NCBI GenBank assembly: GCA_017454015.1
Contig: JAFTDW010000012.1
Coordinates: 19,674 to 83,673, forward strand
Direction of reading: 5' to 3'
DNA: 64,000 nucleotides
Source: Bacteroidales bacterium
Lineage (GTDB): Bacteria; Bacteroidota; Bacteroidia; Bacteroidales; P3
Shown here: positions 1-6,957 of the stretch, in pieces
Numbering within the stretch: the first letter of the stretch is position 1
Layout: each line of letters begins with the position of its first letter
Notes under the pieces: model-generated
The model's input: the letters and a program-made list of their open reading frames with translations, nothing else
Database searches by the model: none
Told to the model about the DNA's origin: nothing
Program-made: the position numbers and the translations under genes

Positions 1-805
1 TCCCGTATGTCCTGGGGCTTGTGGACAGCAGGTAGTAGCCATTGAAGAAGACAAAGACGTATATGTCGCCTGAACCTTGGAACGGGATGTTGCCTTGAAG
101 GCCAGGGTGGAGATGGTTCGCCGTGAAGTCTCCGTTACTGAGAAATCCGGCAAAGCTGTTTGCGTCTTCGCCCAACATCAGCTTGTAGCCGCCGGACGGA
201 ACTGCGAGATTGACTATCTCGACCACCGTGTTGTCGACAAACTTGTCGAGCTGCAGGTGGAGCTCGGGATCTGCCCCTAAATTAGAGGGAACGATGTTCG
301 AACCGTCGATGTGGTAATATCCGTTTGATTTGATGACTCCTTGCCATGGGTCGCCTTTGCTGTCGCGAATTTCGGCGCTGCTAATACAAATCTTTTCGTT
401 AGTGCCGTCATTGGCCACAGCGAGGTCTGCGTAGAAGTATCTCCTTGGCGGTATAGCTCGGAGTTTTATGTCGTTGATGACATCTTGCTGGGCATCGTTC
501 TCATAGTTGAACTGGGTGCCGCCGTTGTTGCCCTGAGGAACTACGGGCTCTTTGACGTAACAGTCGTTGCCGGAGTCCCACTTGGCATAGAAGAATGAGA
601 CGGTGTTGTCGTTATTGACGACCTTGAACACCTGTCCGTCGTATACTACCGCAGATCCTGCCAGGTAGTTGTCGAGGTCGTACTCTGACGCAAAGACCTC
701 GTCGGCGAATGGCGGCATTTGGTTTTTGCGGGCTATGCTGTAGGTTAGTGCCCACTTGTTGTTGTTGGACAATGATTGTCGGTCGATGTTTTGTGCTCTG
801 GACAT
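1..805 (-). CDS. Late-operon protein, 3' end outside the window
   Basis: A continuous reading frame of 268 codons runs from an ATG at 805-803 to the window edge with no stop, so the C-terminus is missing. It begins MSRAQNIDRQSLSNNNKW. The sequence is rich in Tyr, Asn, Gly and aromatic residues, with short beta-like stretches and no membrane segment. It lies 13 nt downstream of the previous gene and is the last visible member of the leftward late operon. I do not recognise the family. Its position after the peptidoglycan-binding and membrane genes makes a virion surface or attachment protein possible, but that is inference only. Confidence 0.75.
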   Translation of the reverse strand, partial: MSRAQNIDRQSLSNNNKWALTYSIARKNQMPPFADEVFASEYDLDNYLAGSAVVYDGQVFKVVNNDNTVSFFYAKWDSGNDCYVKEPVVPQGNNGGTQFNYENDAQQDVINDIKLRAIPPRRYFYADLAVANDGTNEKICISSAEIRDSKGDPWQGVIKSNGYYHIDGSNIVPSNLGADPELHLQLDKFVDNTVVEIVNLAVPSGGYKLMLGEDANSFAGFLSNGDFTANHLHPGLQGNIPFQGSGDIYVFVFFNGYYLLSTSPRTYG

Positions 806-818
806 GTTTCTATGGGTG

Positions 819-1775
819 TTATGGTTTGATGGTCAGTTTGAGGGGTATGCCGAAGGTTTCGGCGGGCGAGAAGTAGATGACGCTGTAGGTGTAGGCTGTG
901 CCGTTGAGGCTTTTCTGCAGTGACGCGCCGGTGGAGAGCTGTGCGTCGGTTTCGTTGCCGGAGGTGTTTTTGAGGGTTATGACGGCTGACGGGTGGGTTT
1001 GCGGGATTAGGATGAAGAAGGCCGGCTTGGCGTTTGCTGCTTGCTGTGCGGGGATGTTGATAGTTTGCGCCGAGCTGTTTTGGAAGAGGTAATCCGAGGG
1101 CGAGCCTGCAGCGTTGTCGGCCCAGCCGTAGAAGAATGGGAGGTCTACGGTTATCTTGGCTGTTGCCACAAGACCCGAGTAGGTAACTTGCGGAGGGTTG
1201 GCGAGGTCGGTTTTCTGACAGTCGGATCCTGTGTTGTCTTTGGGGCTTGTGGTGCCTGTTGTGTAGCTGCGTGTGGCAGAGAAGGTTTTTGGCTGCGGAG
1301 CTGCGGCACCGGACGGGAGGGTGAAGTTGTAGCTGCCGCCGGGGATTATGGGGCTGCCGCCGGGGGCGGTGTACTGAGGGTCGGAGAAGGTTCCGTTGTC
1401 GGTGACTGTGGGGCACTCGTTGCCAGCGTATTTGAGGGGGGAGGGGGACGGCGTGAGAGTGACTACCGCAGTGCCAGGTTGGACAGTCGTTTTGCTACCT
1501 ACTTTGGCTGTGAACGACCACGAGGGAGGGGTTACGATGGGGTAAAGTACCTTGCGGAAGAGGTAGCGCAGCACGTCCATGAGTGAGTGGCAGCCGCTGA
1601 AGGCGAGGTTTGTCTGTGCGGGATGGACGCCAGCCTGGCAGGTACAGACAAAGTCCTGCAGGTTGAGATCTGCGGGCTGTGACGGCTGGGGTTCCGGGGT
1701 TACGGCCATGTCGTCGTGACGGTAGCGCCAGAGGTAGGAGATTTTTTGTCCTATGAAGGGTAGCGGTTTTGCCAT
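819..1775 (-). CDS. Hypothetical beta-rich late protein (possible spike/virion surface protein)
   Basis: 318 residues starting MAKPLPFIGQ. Residues about 75-200 are rich in Thr, Pro, Ser and Gly. The last 120 residues look like alternating beta strands (for example VATAKITVDLPFFYGW and PAFFILIPQTHP). There is no signal peptide or clear membrane segment. A CTCQAGVHP stretch near residue 44 holds two cysteines. The gene sits in the late operon between a peptidoglycan-binding-like gene and the truncated gene at the window edge. No family is recognised. A beta-sandwich surface protein would fit the composition and the position, but only a structure prediction could show it. Confidence 0.7.
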   Translation of the reverse strand: MAKPLPFIGQKISYLWRYRHDDMAVTPEPQPSQPADLNLQDFVCTCQAGVHPAQTNLAFSGCHSLMDVLRYLFRKVLYPIVTPPSWSFTAKVGSKTTVQPGTAVVTLTPSPSPLKYAGNECPTVTDNGTFSDPQYTAPGGSPIIPGGSYNFTLPSGAAAPQPKTFSATRSYTTGTTSPKDNTGSDCQKTDLANPPQVTYSGLVATAKITVDLPFFYGWADNAAGSPSDYLFQNSSAQTINIPAQQAANAKPAFFILIPQTHPSAVITLKNTSGNETDAQLSTGASLQKSLNGTAYTYSVIYFSPAETFGIPLKLTIKP

Positions 1776-1806
1776 GGTTTGCGGGGATGTGTGTGCGGTT
1801 GTTGTG

Positions 1807-2331
1807 TCAGAGTGTTACTATTTGTGTGTGGCCGAGGTCTGTGCCGCTGGGGGTGCGGTGGCGGTTGTAGAAGGCGACAATGGTTTGGTAGCCTGCCTTG
1901 GGGATGGTGGTGCGGCCGCTGACTGTGCGGGTGGCGTCCTGGAAGGGCCTGTGCCAGGGGGATGCGAGGCGGAGGGCTGCCGCTGGGGTGTTGCTGTAGT
2001 AGGCGTAGCGTGGGAGTTTGGCGGCGGCGTGCTCGGTGTGTGGTCCCCAGATGGCGTCGGGCTGGAGGTCGTTGCCGTTTTCGTCGAGGATGTGTAGGTC
2101 GCGGAGTATGGTCTGGATGGTTTTGACTTCGGGTCCCTGGCTGCCGTACTGCAGGGGGAAGACGGGGTCGGCGGCGGTGTTGTTGAGGGTGGCGTGGGTG
2201 GGGGTGTCGGATGAGGCGGGGGCGGGGGATGTCCGGGCGGCTGCTGCGGCGCGTGCCTGGCGGCGGCGGGCGAGGAGGAGGAGGGCTGCTGCCGAGGCGG
2301 CGATGAGGAGTGTGGCTGTGCGGGTGTTCAT
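1807..2331 (-). CDS. Membrane-anchored peptidoglycan-binding-like protein
   Basis: 174 residues. An N-terminal membrane segment (about residues 7-20, TLLIAASAAALLLL) is followed by an Arg/Ala-rich stretch and a Ser/Pro linker. Residues about 57-100 (PLQYGSQGPEVKTIQTILRD, then DAIWGPHTEHA) resemble the PG_binding_1 fold, in which a 'G..G..V..lQ..L' helix precedes a 'G..G..T' turn. No catalytic lysozyme or transglycosylase motif is visible. It may place a virion or membrane protein against the cell wall during entry or exit. The gene is in the late operon, 7 nt from the upstream stop codon. The domain call is by eye and moderate. Confidence 0.6.
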   Translation of the reverse strand: MNTRTATLLIAASAAALLLLARRRQARAAAAARTSPAPASSDTPTHATLNNTAADPVFPLQYGSQGPEVKTIQTILRDLHILDENGNDLQPDAIWGPHTEHAAAKLPRYAYYSNTPAAALRLASPWHRPFQDATRTVSGRTTIPKAGYQTIVAFYNRHRTPSGTDLGHTQIVTL

Positions 2332-2337
2332 GGGGTG

Positions 2338-2988
2338 TCAGAATGTTACGCCGATGTTGGCGAGTATTTGGCGGATTTTGGCGGTCTCGTTGTCTGTGAG
2401 GTTGCAGCGGATCATGGTGGGGAGGTCGTGCTGCTGGTTGTGGTAGGGTATGCCGGCGACGCGCTTGAGGCACTGTCGGGTGCCGTAGGCGTTGCAGAGG
2501 GCTTGCCAGTCGGCTGGTGTGTTGAGTGTGCGGAGGTAGGCGTAGAGTGCCTCTTCGTCGTCGCCGGAGGACTGGAAGCAGGAGTGGACGTTGTCGGCGA
2601 GTGCGGCGGCCTGGCTATTGGTGAGTGTGGCGACGGTGCCGGTGAGTGCTTCGGCGCGGTGGATGTCGAAGAGGTGGGCTACAGGGGAGATGAGGGAAGA
2701 GAGGAAGCCTGTGATTTTGTCGCCGAATTTGGAGAGGAGCCAGACGATGAGGAGTACGGTCATGATGAGGCCGAGGACTTTCTTAGGGTCGCCGAAGACG
2801 GTGAGGATGTTGTCGGCGGTGCGTGTGGTGGCATCGACGCTGGAGAGTTTGTCGCGGTAGGCTACGGCCTGGTCTCCGACGGGTTTGTCGGGGGTGACTC
2901 CGGCGAGTTTCCGTGGTCCCATGATGTCGTCGTGGAGGGTTGCGGCGGCGCCTGCGGCGAGGGCGGTGGCATTGGTTGCTGCTCCCAT
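2338..2988 (-). CDS. Membrane protein with annexin-like C-terminal region
   Basis: 216 residues from the ATG at 2988 (MGAATNAT). A start 11 codons upstream would overlap the previous gene, while this ATG lies 4 nt after its stop. An Ala-rich N-terminus is followed by a strong membrane segment at about residues 74-94 (VLGLIMTVLLIVWLL). After it comes a helical region with the pattern 'A..l...f..sgdDEEAlyAYLRTLnTpaDWqaLcnAYG', a layout seen in small phage and plasmid proteins of Bacteroidota. The function is unknown. The late-operon position suggests a virion membrane component. Confidence 0.6.
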   Translation of the reverse strand: MGAATNATALAAGAAATLHDDIMGPRKLAGVTPDKPVGDQAVAYRDKLSSVDATTRTADNILTVFGDPKKVLGLIMTVLLIVWLLSKFGDKITGFLSSLISPVAHLFDIHRAEALTGTVATLTNSQAAALADNVHSCFQSSGDDEEALYAYLRTLNTPADWQALCNAYGTRQCLKRVAGIPYHNQQHDLPTMIRCNLTDNETAKIRQILANIGVTF

Positions 2989-2992
2989 GGTT

Positions 2993-3691
2993 TCAGTGTT
3001 TTTTCTTTTTGAGGATTGCAAAGAGTGCCAGGCCTATGAGGGCGGCGGCGAGGATGGCGAGGGCTGCGTAGCGTGAGGCTTTGGAGGCGGTGGTGCTTGC
3101 CTTTGATTTTTCTTCCTGCTCGGCGAGCTGGGCTCGGTTGGTGGCTTGTTCCTGGAGCTGGGTCTCGTGGTTGGACTGCAGGGTTTGCTCGTCGCGTGCC
3201 TGCTGGGCTTTCACCTTGTCGTAGGGTCGGAGGAAGGAGACGAGGCTCCCCTCCGAGGGCTTGATTACCTGGCCGCTGGCAGCGTAGGCGGGGTTGGTGG
3301 TGACGGTGTCGTCCGTGGAGAGTTCCCCAAGGCGGGCGAGAGCGAGGAGATCGTTGTGGAATTTGGCTATCTGTTTCGCATCGGCCTCGCTGTTGGCTTT
3401 GTACTGGTAGAAACAGCGGCCACCTTTCATGTCTTCGCTGGCGCCGCTGGCGCCGCACCGCTCGAAGTACCAGCGGTAGCGTCCGCGCTCGGCACCGGAG
3501 AGCTGCTTGAATTCCGGAGTGAAGGAGAGGCGAACCTTTCGCTTGTCGACGACTTCGGAGCCGATAAAGTACTGGGGTATGGCGCGGAGGTCCCTGAGCT
3601 GCTGGAGCCCGCTGAAGGTGTGGGCTGCGGCGGTGAAGCGGTGGACCGTGGGGGCTGGAGGCGTGTTGGTGGCGAAGAGTACTTGTTTCAT
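2993..3691 (-). CDS. MKQ(I/V)LF-family membrane protein, long form
   Basis: 232 residues. It begins MKQVLFATN, the short N-terminal signature shared with three other proteins of this operon. The middle (about residues 40-150) is a soluble domain with two Cys (RCGASG, GGRCFYQY). Residues about 160-205 are a Gln/Glu/Ala-rich coiled coil. The C-terminus has one membrane segment (AALAILAAALIGLALFAIL) and a KKKKH tail. Its start codon overlaps the stop of this gene's upstream neighbour by 4 nt, which implies translational coupling. Function is unknown. The tail-anchored layout and the operon suggest a virion or assembly membrane protein. Confidence 0.65.
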   Translation of the reverse strand: MKQVLFATNTPPAPTVHRFTAAAHTFSGLQQLRDLRAIPQYFIGSEVVDKRKVRLSFTPEFKQLSGAERGRYRWYFERCGASGASEDMKGGRCFYQYKANSEADAKQIAKFHNDLLALARLGELSTDDTVTTNPAYAASGQVIKPSEGSLVSFLRPYDKVKAQQARDEQTLQSNHETQLQEQATNRAQLAEQEEKSKASTTASKASRYAALAILAAALIGLALFAILKKKKH

Positions 3692-3963
3692 TTTTGCCTT
3701 GCTATACGGATGACGGTGAGGATGATGAGTATGGAGGTGAGTGCAAGTCCGGCTATGCGGAGGTGGAGGTAGGTGGCGGGAGTGGCTGCATGGTGGCGCT
3801 TGGTGTCCTGGTTGTCAGTCGGAAGGGGGTCCTGGTTGTCTACGGGAGTGTCCTGCCGGGGCTGGAGGGCGGGGACCTTGGCTTCGGCGGAGAGGTCGAG
3901 GGTTGTGGGGAGTGCGTTGACGCTGAGGGCAAGACCGTCGGCGCGGAAGAGTATCTGCTTCAT
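3688..3963 (-). CDS. MKQ(I/V)LF-family small membrane protein
   Basis: 91 residues: MKQILFRADG at the N-terminus, a Pro/Gln/Asp-rich linker, then a C-terminal membrane segment (about residues 67-86, HLRIAGLALTSILIILTVI) ending RIARQK. The stop overlaps the next gene's ATG by 4 nt (ATGA). No catalytic residues are apparent. The identical first ten residues in this protein and in the one at 4669-4938, with unrelated linkers, suggest that the start segment itself is functional, for example as a targeting or cleavage signal. Confidence 0.65.
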   Translation of the reverse strand: MKQILFRADGLALSVNALPTTLDLSAEAKVPALQPRQDTPVDNQDPLPTDNQDTKRHHAATPATYLHLRIAGLALTSILIILTVIRIARQK

Positions 3964-4028
3964 GGGTGGTGGCGGTGTGTTAGGGTGGTGGATGTGTGGG
4001 CTGTGTAGCGCATGTGTGGGGCGGTCGC

Positions 4029-4667
4029 TTAGCGGCGCATACGGACGGCTATGACGACGGCGGTGGCGAGGAGCCCGGCGAGAAGAATGGTCTCGGCGGT
4101 GAAGAAGGTGTTGTTGATGCGCAGGCCGAGGCGGCGGCGGTTGTTGCCGCCTATGATCTGACCGAGGATTTCGGCATCGCGGGCGGTACGCTGCTCGTCG
4201 GTGGTATGGAGGTCGGCGTCGATGTCGGGTGTGGCGACGGATGCGCCGTCGGCGCGGTGGGTGGTGCGGGGATCGGACTGGAAGAGTATTTGTTTCATGG
4301 CTTTGAGGGTTTTGTTTAGTGATGGTTGTTGTTGCTGACGTTGGTCGATTTGGATGCAGCGGTCAAGGAGCTGCCTGGTGCGCTGCGGGGGTATGGAGGG
4401 TATTGCTGCGAGAGAGCGGACGGCGTCGCGGAGGCTGTCGGGTGCAGATCCTGCGGTGGCTTCGGCTGCGAAGGTGTCGGCGGCTGTCTCAGAGGGTGTG
4501 TGCAGTATCCAGTGGCCTATCTCGTGGAGGAGCACGAAGCGCTGCTGTCCGGGCGTGAGGAGAGGGAAGGTGTCGCGGTTGATGAGTATGACTGGAGTGG
4601 ATCCTGGTGTGATGACGACAGCTGCCGGGCAGTGCTGGAGAGTTGGGCGGCCTACTGTGCGCAGCAT
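4029..4667 (-). CDS. HEIGH metallopeptidase-like domain in frame with an MKQILF membrane protein
   Basis: 212 residues in one frame. Residues about 1-110 resemble an M78/ImmA-like zinc peptidase: LLHEIGHWILHT at about residues 47-57 supplies the HExxH motif, and ETAADTFAAEA at 60-70 follows in the place of the third ligand. At residue 124 an internal ATG (4298-4296) begins MKQILFQSD, the same N-terminal signature as the neighbouring small membrane proteins. It is followed by a C-terminal membrane segment (AETILLAGLLATAVVIAV) and RMRR. It could be a natural fusion or two products made from nested starts. It lies 1 nt after the previous stop codon. Confidence 0.6.
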   Translation of the reverse strand: MLRTVGRPTLQHCPAAVVITPGSTPVILINRDTFPLLTPGQQRFVLLHEIGHWILHTPSETAADTFAAEATAGSAPDSLRDAVRSLAAIPSIPPQRTRQLLDRCIQIDQRQQQQPSLNKTLKAMKQILFQSDPRTTHRADGASVATPDIDADLHTTDEQRTARDAEILGQIIGGNNRRRLGLRINNTFFTAETILLAGLLATAVVIAVRMRR

Positions 4668-4668
4668 G

Positions 4669-4938
4669 TCAACGGCGTTTGATGAGGAGCACTGCGACTA
4701 CTGCAGCGAGGAGGGTGCCACCGGCTATGAGGGCTATGCGGACACCACGGCCGCCGTCGTTGGTCTCGCTGTAGCTGGCGCTGTTGGTGTTGGTGGTGCG
4801 GGTGTTGATGCCGGAGGCTGCAAAGCCCACGGCCTGGCCGGTCTTGAGCGCGGCGTTGCCTGCGGCATTGATGATGTCGGAGACGAAATTGCCGGAGCGG
4901 GTGTCGTCGCCGTCGGCGCGGAAGAGTATCTGCTTCAT
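4669..4938 (-). CDS. MKQ(I/V)LF-family small membrane protein
   Basis: 89 residues. MKQILFRADGDD is followed by a Gly/Ala/Asn-rich middle with a possible amphipathic helix (VSDIINAAGNAALKTGQAVG), a Ser/Thr/Asn linker, and a C-terminal membrane segment (VRIALIAGGTLLAAVVAVLLI) ending KRR. It is the first of four proteins with this signature, directly downstream of the candidate capsid gene and its GC-rich hairpin. This head-linker-anchor plan recalls the small membrane proteins of tailless membrane-containing phages, but no homolog can be named from sequence alone. Confidence 0.65.
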   Translation of the reverse strand: MKQILFRADGDDTRSGNFVSDIINAAGNAALKTGQAVGFAASGINTRTTNTNSASYSETNDGGRGVRIALIAGGTLLAAVVAVLLIKRR

Positions 4939-4993
4939 GGCGGTGTGGGGTTAGGTTGTGGGGGGTGAAGTTGTGTGTAGATGTGTAAAGGCA

Positions 4994-5064
4994 AAGGGAC
5001 CGGCAGGGGATGGGGAGAGGTCCACGGCTTGGTGTTCCCCGCCTCTCCTACCCTGCCGGCACCC
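4994..5064 (-). other. Long GC-rich hairpin after the candidate capsid gene
   Basis: An imperfect inverted repeat: arm GACCGGCAGGGGATGGGGAG on one side, and CCTCTCCTACCCTGCCGGCA on the other, around a loop of about 20 nt. It lies 7 nt past the stop of the gene at 5071. No T-run follows it on the minus strand, so it is not a standard terminator. It may protect the 3' end of the capsid mRNA or reduce expression of the genes beyond it. Confidence 0.5.
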
Positions 5065-5070
5065 TAAGGT

Positions 5071-5736
5071 TTAGTCGGCAAACTCGACGCTGATGGTGGC
5101 CTCGGCGGCTACATCGTTGGCGGAAGCGGAGGGAACATCGATGGACATGTATAGCATGTCGTTCCACTCTATGGGACTGGCGGAGAAGTCCATGATGACC
5201 TTGTCGTTCTGGAACTGGTTGGTGGAGAAGTAGTCATCAATGGCTATCTCTTTGAGAGTGGGTTTGCCAAAGGGAACATTGGATCCGATGGTGAGGTTGC
5301 CCTTGAAAAGACTCACATCGTTGGAGGAGATGACGATGCGGGCGATTTTGCGCGGGTTGTGGCGCAGGTGTGCAAGGATGGAGCGGATGGAGCCGTTGGA
5401 GCGGCTGAGCATGACGATACTGCCAACGCCGGCGCTTCCAGTGTCGTCGAGAGCGATGTCGGCCTGCGTGTCGATTTCTTCACGGATTTTGTCGGCGGAG
5501 GTGAAGTCGTGAAGATAGCTCACTGTGTTGTTCTGTCCTGTCACGCTATAGATACGCTCGGTATCGACGTTACCATTGGCGAGGACTACACGCTTGGCAG
5601 CGTTGTTGGAGTTGCGGATAATGACTGTGAATTTGTCTCTGAGGTTCATTGTTTGGTGTTTTTGAGGGTTATTGTTTCCGTTGAAATAATGAGTCAGCTG
5701 GGTTTCAGCCTGACGAAGCAGCTGCTGGTTATCCAT
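5071..5736 (-). CDS. Candidate major capsid protein (unrecognised fold)
   Basis: 221 residues, starting at the ATG 3 nt after the upstream stop codon. An internal ATG at 5649 (MNLRDKFTV) is an alternative start. There is no membrane segment or signal peptide. From residue 30 onward the protein is an even alternation of short hydrophobic strands with Asn/Asp/Ser-rich loops (FTVIIRNSNN, IARIVISSNDVSLFKGNLTI, DMLYMSIDVP), as expected for a jelly-roll-like shell protein. It is the second gene after the late promoter, close to a packaging-type ATPase, and is followed by small membrane proteins. That order is known in tailless membrane-containing phages. It is small for a double jelly roll. The capsid call is inference. 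Confidence 0.5.
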   Translation of the reverse strand: MDNQQLLRQAETQLTHYFNGNNNPQKHQTMNLRDKFTVIIRNSNNAAKRVVLANGNVDTERIYSVTGQNNTVSYLHDFTSADKIREEIDTQADIALDDTGSAGVGSIVMLSRSNGSIRSILAHLRHNPRKIARIVISSNDVSLFKGNLTIGSNVPFGKPTLKEIAIDDYFSTNQFQNDKVIMDFSASPIEWNDMLYMSIDVPSASANDVAAEATISVEFAD

Positions 5737-5739
5737 AGG

Positions 5740-5931
5740 TTACTCGGACTGGGAGGCTTGGTCGGCTGGGGTTTCGGCGGCAGTGGGCGCCGTGGTGTCC
5801 GCAGGGTCGGGACGATGGGACGGGGGATTGAGTTGCCTGCGGTTCTTGAGGCTGATGGCGAGGGCGGCGAGTGCGACGAGGAAGAGGAGGATGATGCAGA
5901 CGCTGATGTTGTCGGTGATGAGTTTTTTCAT
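5740..5931 (-). CDS. Small single-span membrane protein
   Basis: 63 residues: an N-terminal membrane segment (SVCIILLFLVALAALAISL, about residues 9-27), a basic KNRR stop-transfer, then a Pro/Ala/Thr/Asp tail. It is the first gene after the repeat-containing late promoter and ends 3 nt before the candidate capsid gene. It could be a virion membrane protein or a holin-like protein; nothing in the sequence decides between them. Confidence 0.6.
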   Translation of the reverse strand: MKKLITDNISVCIILLFLVALAALAISLKNRRQLNPPSHRPDPADTTAPTAAETPADQASQSE

Positions 5932-5990
5932 TGTTGTGGGTTGTTTTTGAGGTTGTTGGTGTTGTTTTTTGGTTTGGGAGTATGTTTTTG

Positions 5991-5998
5991 CAAAGATA
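5991..5998 (-). promoter_or_regulatory. Late promoter -7 element
   Basis: TATCTTTG on the minus strand, a perfect TAnnTTTG element, about 60 nt upstream of the first late gene (5931). No TTTG is present at the usual -33 position; the tandem 10-bp repeats at 6021-6070 begin there instead. This arrangement suggests that the promoter depends on an activator. Confidence 0.6.
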
Positions 5999-6020
5999 GG
6001 GTGTTGGCGGGCGGGTGTGC

Positions 6021-6070
6021 CCGGTTTTGCCGACTTTTGCCGACTTTTGCCTGGTTTTGCCGACTTTTGC
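6021..6070. repeat. Five tandem 10-bp repeats upstream of the late promoter
   Basis: Five consecutive 10-bp units, each ending TTTTGC, with the first four bases CCGG, CGAC, CGAC, CTGG, CGAC (minus strand: GCAAAA followed by GTCG or CC(A/G)G). The period equals one helical turn. The array starts about 22 bp upstream of the TAnnTTTG element. It is probably a binding array for a regulator. Confidence 0.8.
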
Positions 6071-6087
6071 CCGTTGATGGGGGATGC

Positions 6088-6276
6088 TTACATGGGGCCG
6101 AGGGCTTGGATTATAAGGCGGACAGCGGCGGGCGTGAGGGCCGCGCCGCGCAGCTGGTCGTGGACGCCAGCCTCGCGGCACCAGCGGTGGAGTGTCTTGG
6201 GAGAGACCTGGTAGTAGGCGCATAACTCCTTGACGGTGCGGGGGAGCGGGACGTGGGTGTCGGGCTGTGGTTGCAT
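6088..6276 (-). CDS. Small helix-turn-helix protein, candidate late regulator
   Basis: 62 residues (MQPQPDTHVP to the C-terminal ALGPM). Residues about 14-37 (VKELCAYYQVSPKTLHRWCREAG) read as a helix-turn-helix of the MerR/excisionase-like kind often found in Bacteroidota mobile elements. A longer frame through this region overlaps the upstream ATPase in another phase and is spurious; the ATG at 6276 leaves a 32-nt gap after the ATPase stop. The gene ends 17 bp from the five-repeat array of the late promoter. Control of the late genes by this protein is therefore a natural guess, but unproven. Confidence 0.6.
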   Translation of the reverse strand: MQPQPDTHVPLPRTVKELCAYYQVSPKTLHRWCREAGVHDQLRGAALTPAAVRLIIQALGPM

Positions 6277-6308
6277 TGGGGCGGCGGTGTGTGAGGTGGC
6301 GGCGGGTG

Positions 6309-6914
6309 TCAGCGCAGCTGGGGGTCGAGGGTTATGATGGCATGGGCGTAGGGGGTGCGGCTGCACTGTGCGTTGACGCGCTGCTGGGCCCGGAGGATGT
6401 CGCTGTAGGTCTGCGGGTCGAGGTCGCGCTTGCGTGCGGAGATGTTCTCGGTGGTGGCGAAGAGTATGAGGTGGCTGGCGAATGTGTATGCCTGGACGGG
6501 TATCTGGCGGAGGCCGTGTGCGACGAGGAAGATGTCGACGCCGAACTGCCGACGGCGTATGTATATGTAGCGCATGACCGGGGATGTGGAGCCGAAGGTG
6601 AGGTAGGCCATGGCGTCGTCGAGTATGAGGGCTCCGCCGTAGTAGCTGCGTGAGATGGTGAGTAGCTGCTGTTCGGAGCCGTCGACGATGATGCGGGCGG
6701 CGCCGCGCAGGTTGTATATCTGGGAGGGGGTCTGGACGGTGGGGAGGTTGCGCCACTCGGCCTGGTCGGGAGTGAGGACGAGGGCTTTTCGGCCGGTGTC
6801 GACGATATGGCGGCGGAGGAAGGTGGTTTTGCCGGTGCCGTTGATGCCGACGACGAGGTCGAGGTAGGTCTTGCGGCGTGGTTGCGGCTGAGGCTGCTGG
6901 GTGGGTGGTGTCAT
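6309..6914 (-). CDS. Compact P-loop ATPase, probable genome-packaging ATPase
   Basis: 201 residues from the ATG at 6914; a longer upstream frame would run into the RNA and promoter region. A Pro/Gln-rich N-terminus is followed by YLDLVVGINGTGKTTFLRRH, a Walker A motif at about residues 21-28. Walker B is GGALILDDAM at about residue 89, followed by RRRQFGVDIFLVAHGLRQIP. The last resembles the sensor region of HerA/FtsK-like and A32-like packaging ATPases ('R..G.d..l..q....i'). The length matches the 200-230 residues of ATPases in tailless membrane-containing phages. Its neighbours are the HTH gene, the late operon and a divergent structured RNA. A Zot-like assembly ATPase is the main alternative. 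Confidence 0.65.
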   Translation of the reverse strand: MTPPTQQPQPQPRRKTYLDLVVGINGTGKTTFLRRHIVDTGRKALVLTPDQAEWRNLPTVQTPSQIYNLRGAARIIVDGSEQQLLTISRSYYGGALILDDAMAYLTFGSTSPVMRYIYIRRRQFGVDIFLVAHGLRQIPVQAYTFASHLILFATTENISARKRDLDPQTYSDILRAQQRVNAQCSRTPYAHAIITLDPQLR

Positions 6915-6919
6915 TTTTT

Positions 6920-6951
6920 TTTGTGTGATTGAAAAAAAAGTCGTAATTTTG
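6920..6951 (+). promoter_or_regulatory. Consensus promoter of the structured RNA
   Basis: TTTG at 6920-6923 and TAATTTTG at 6944-6951, 20 nt apart, match the Bacteroidota consensus on the plus strand. All nearby coding genes point the other way, so it can only serve the RNA at about 6958-7080. The expected start is about 7 nt downstream, where the first paired stem of that RNA begins. Confidence 0.75.
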
Positions 6952-6957
6952 CAAAGG

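Noticed and set aside
745-1416. 223-codon minus-strand frame rich in His, Arg and Pro
   Set aside because: An out-of-phase shadow of the genes at 819-1775 and 1-805.
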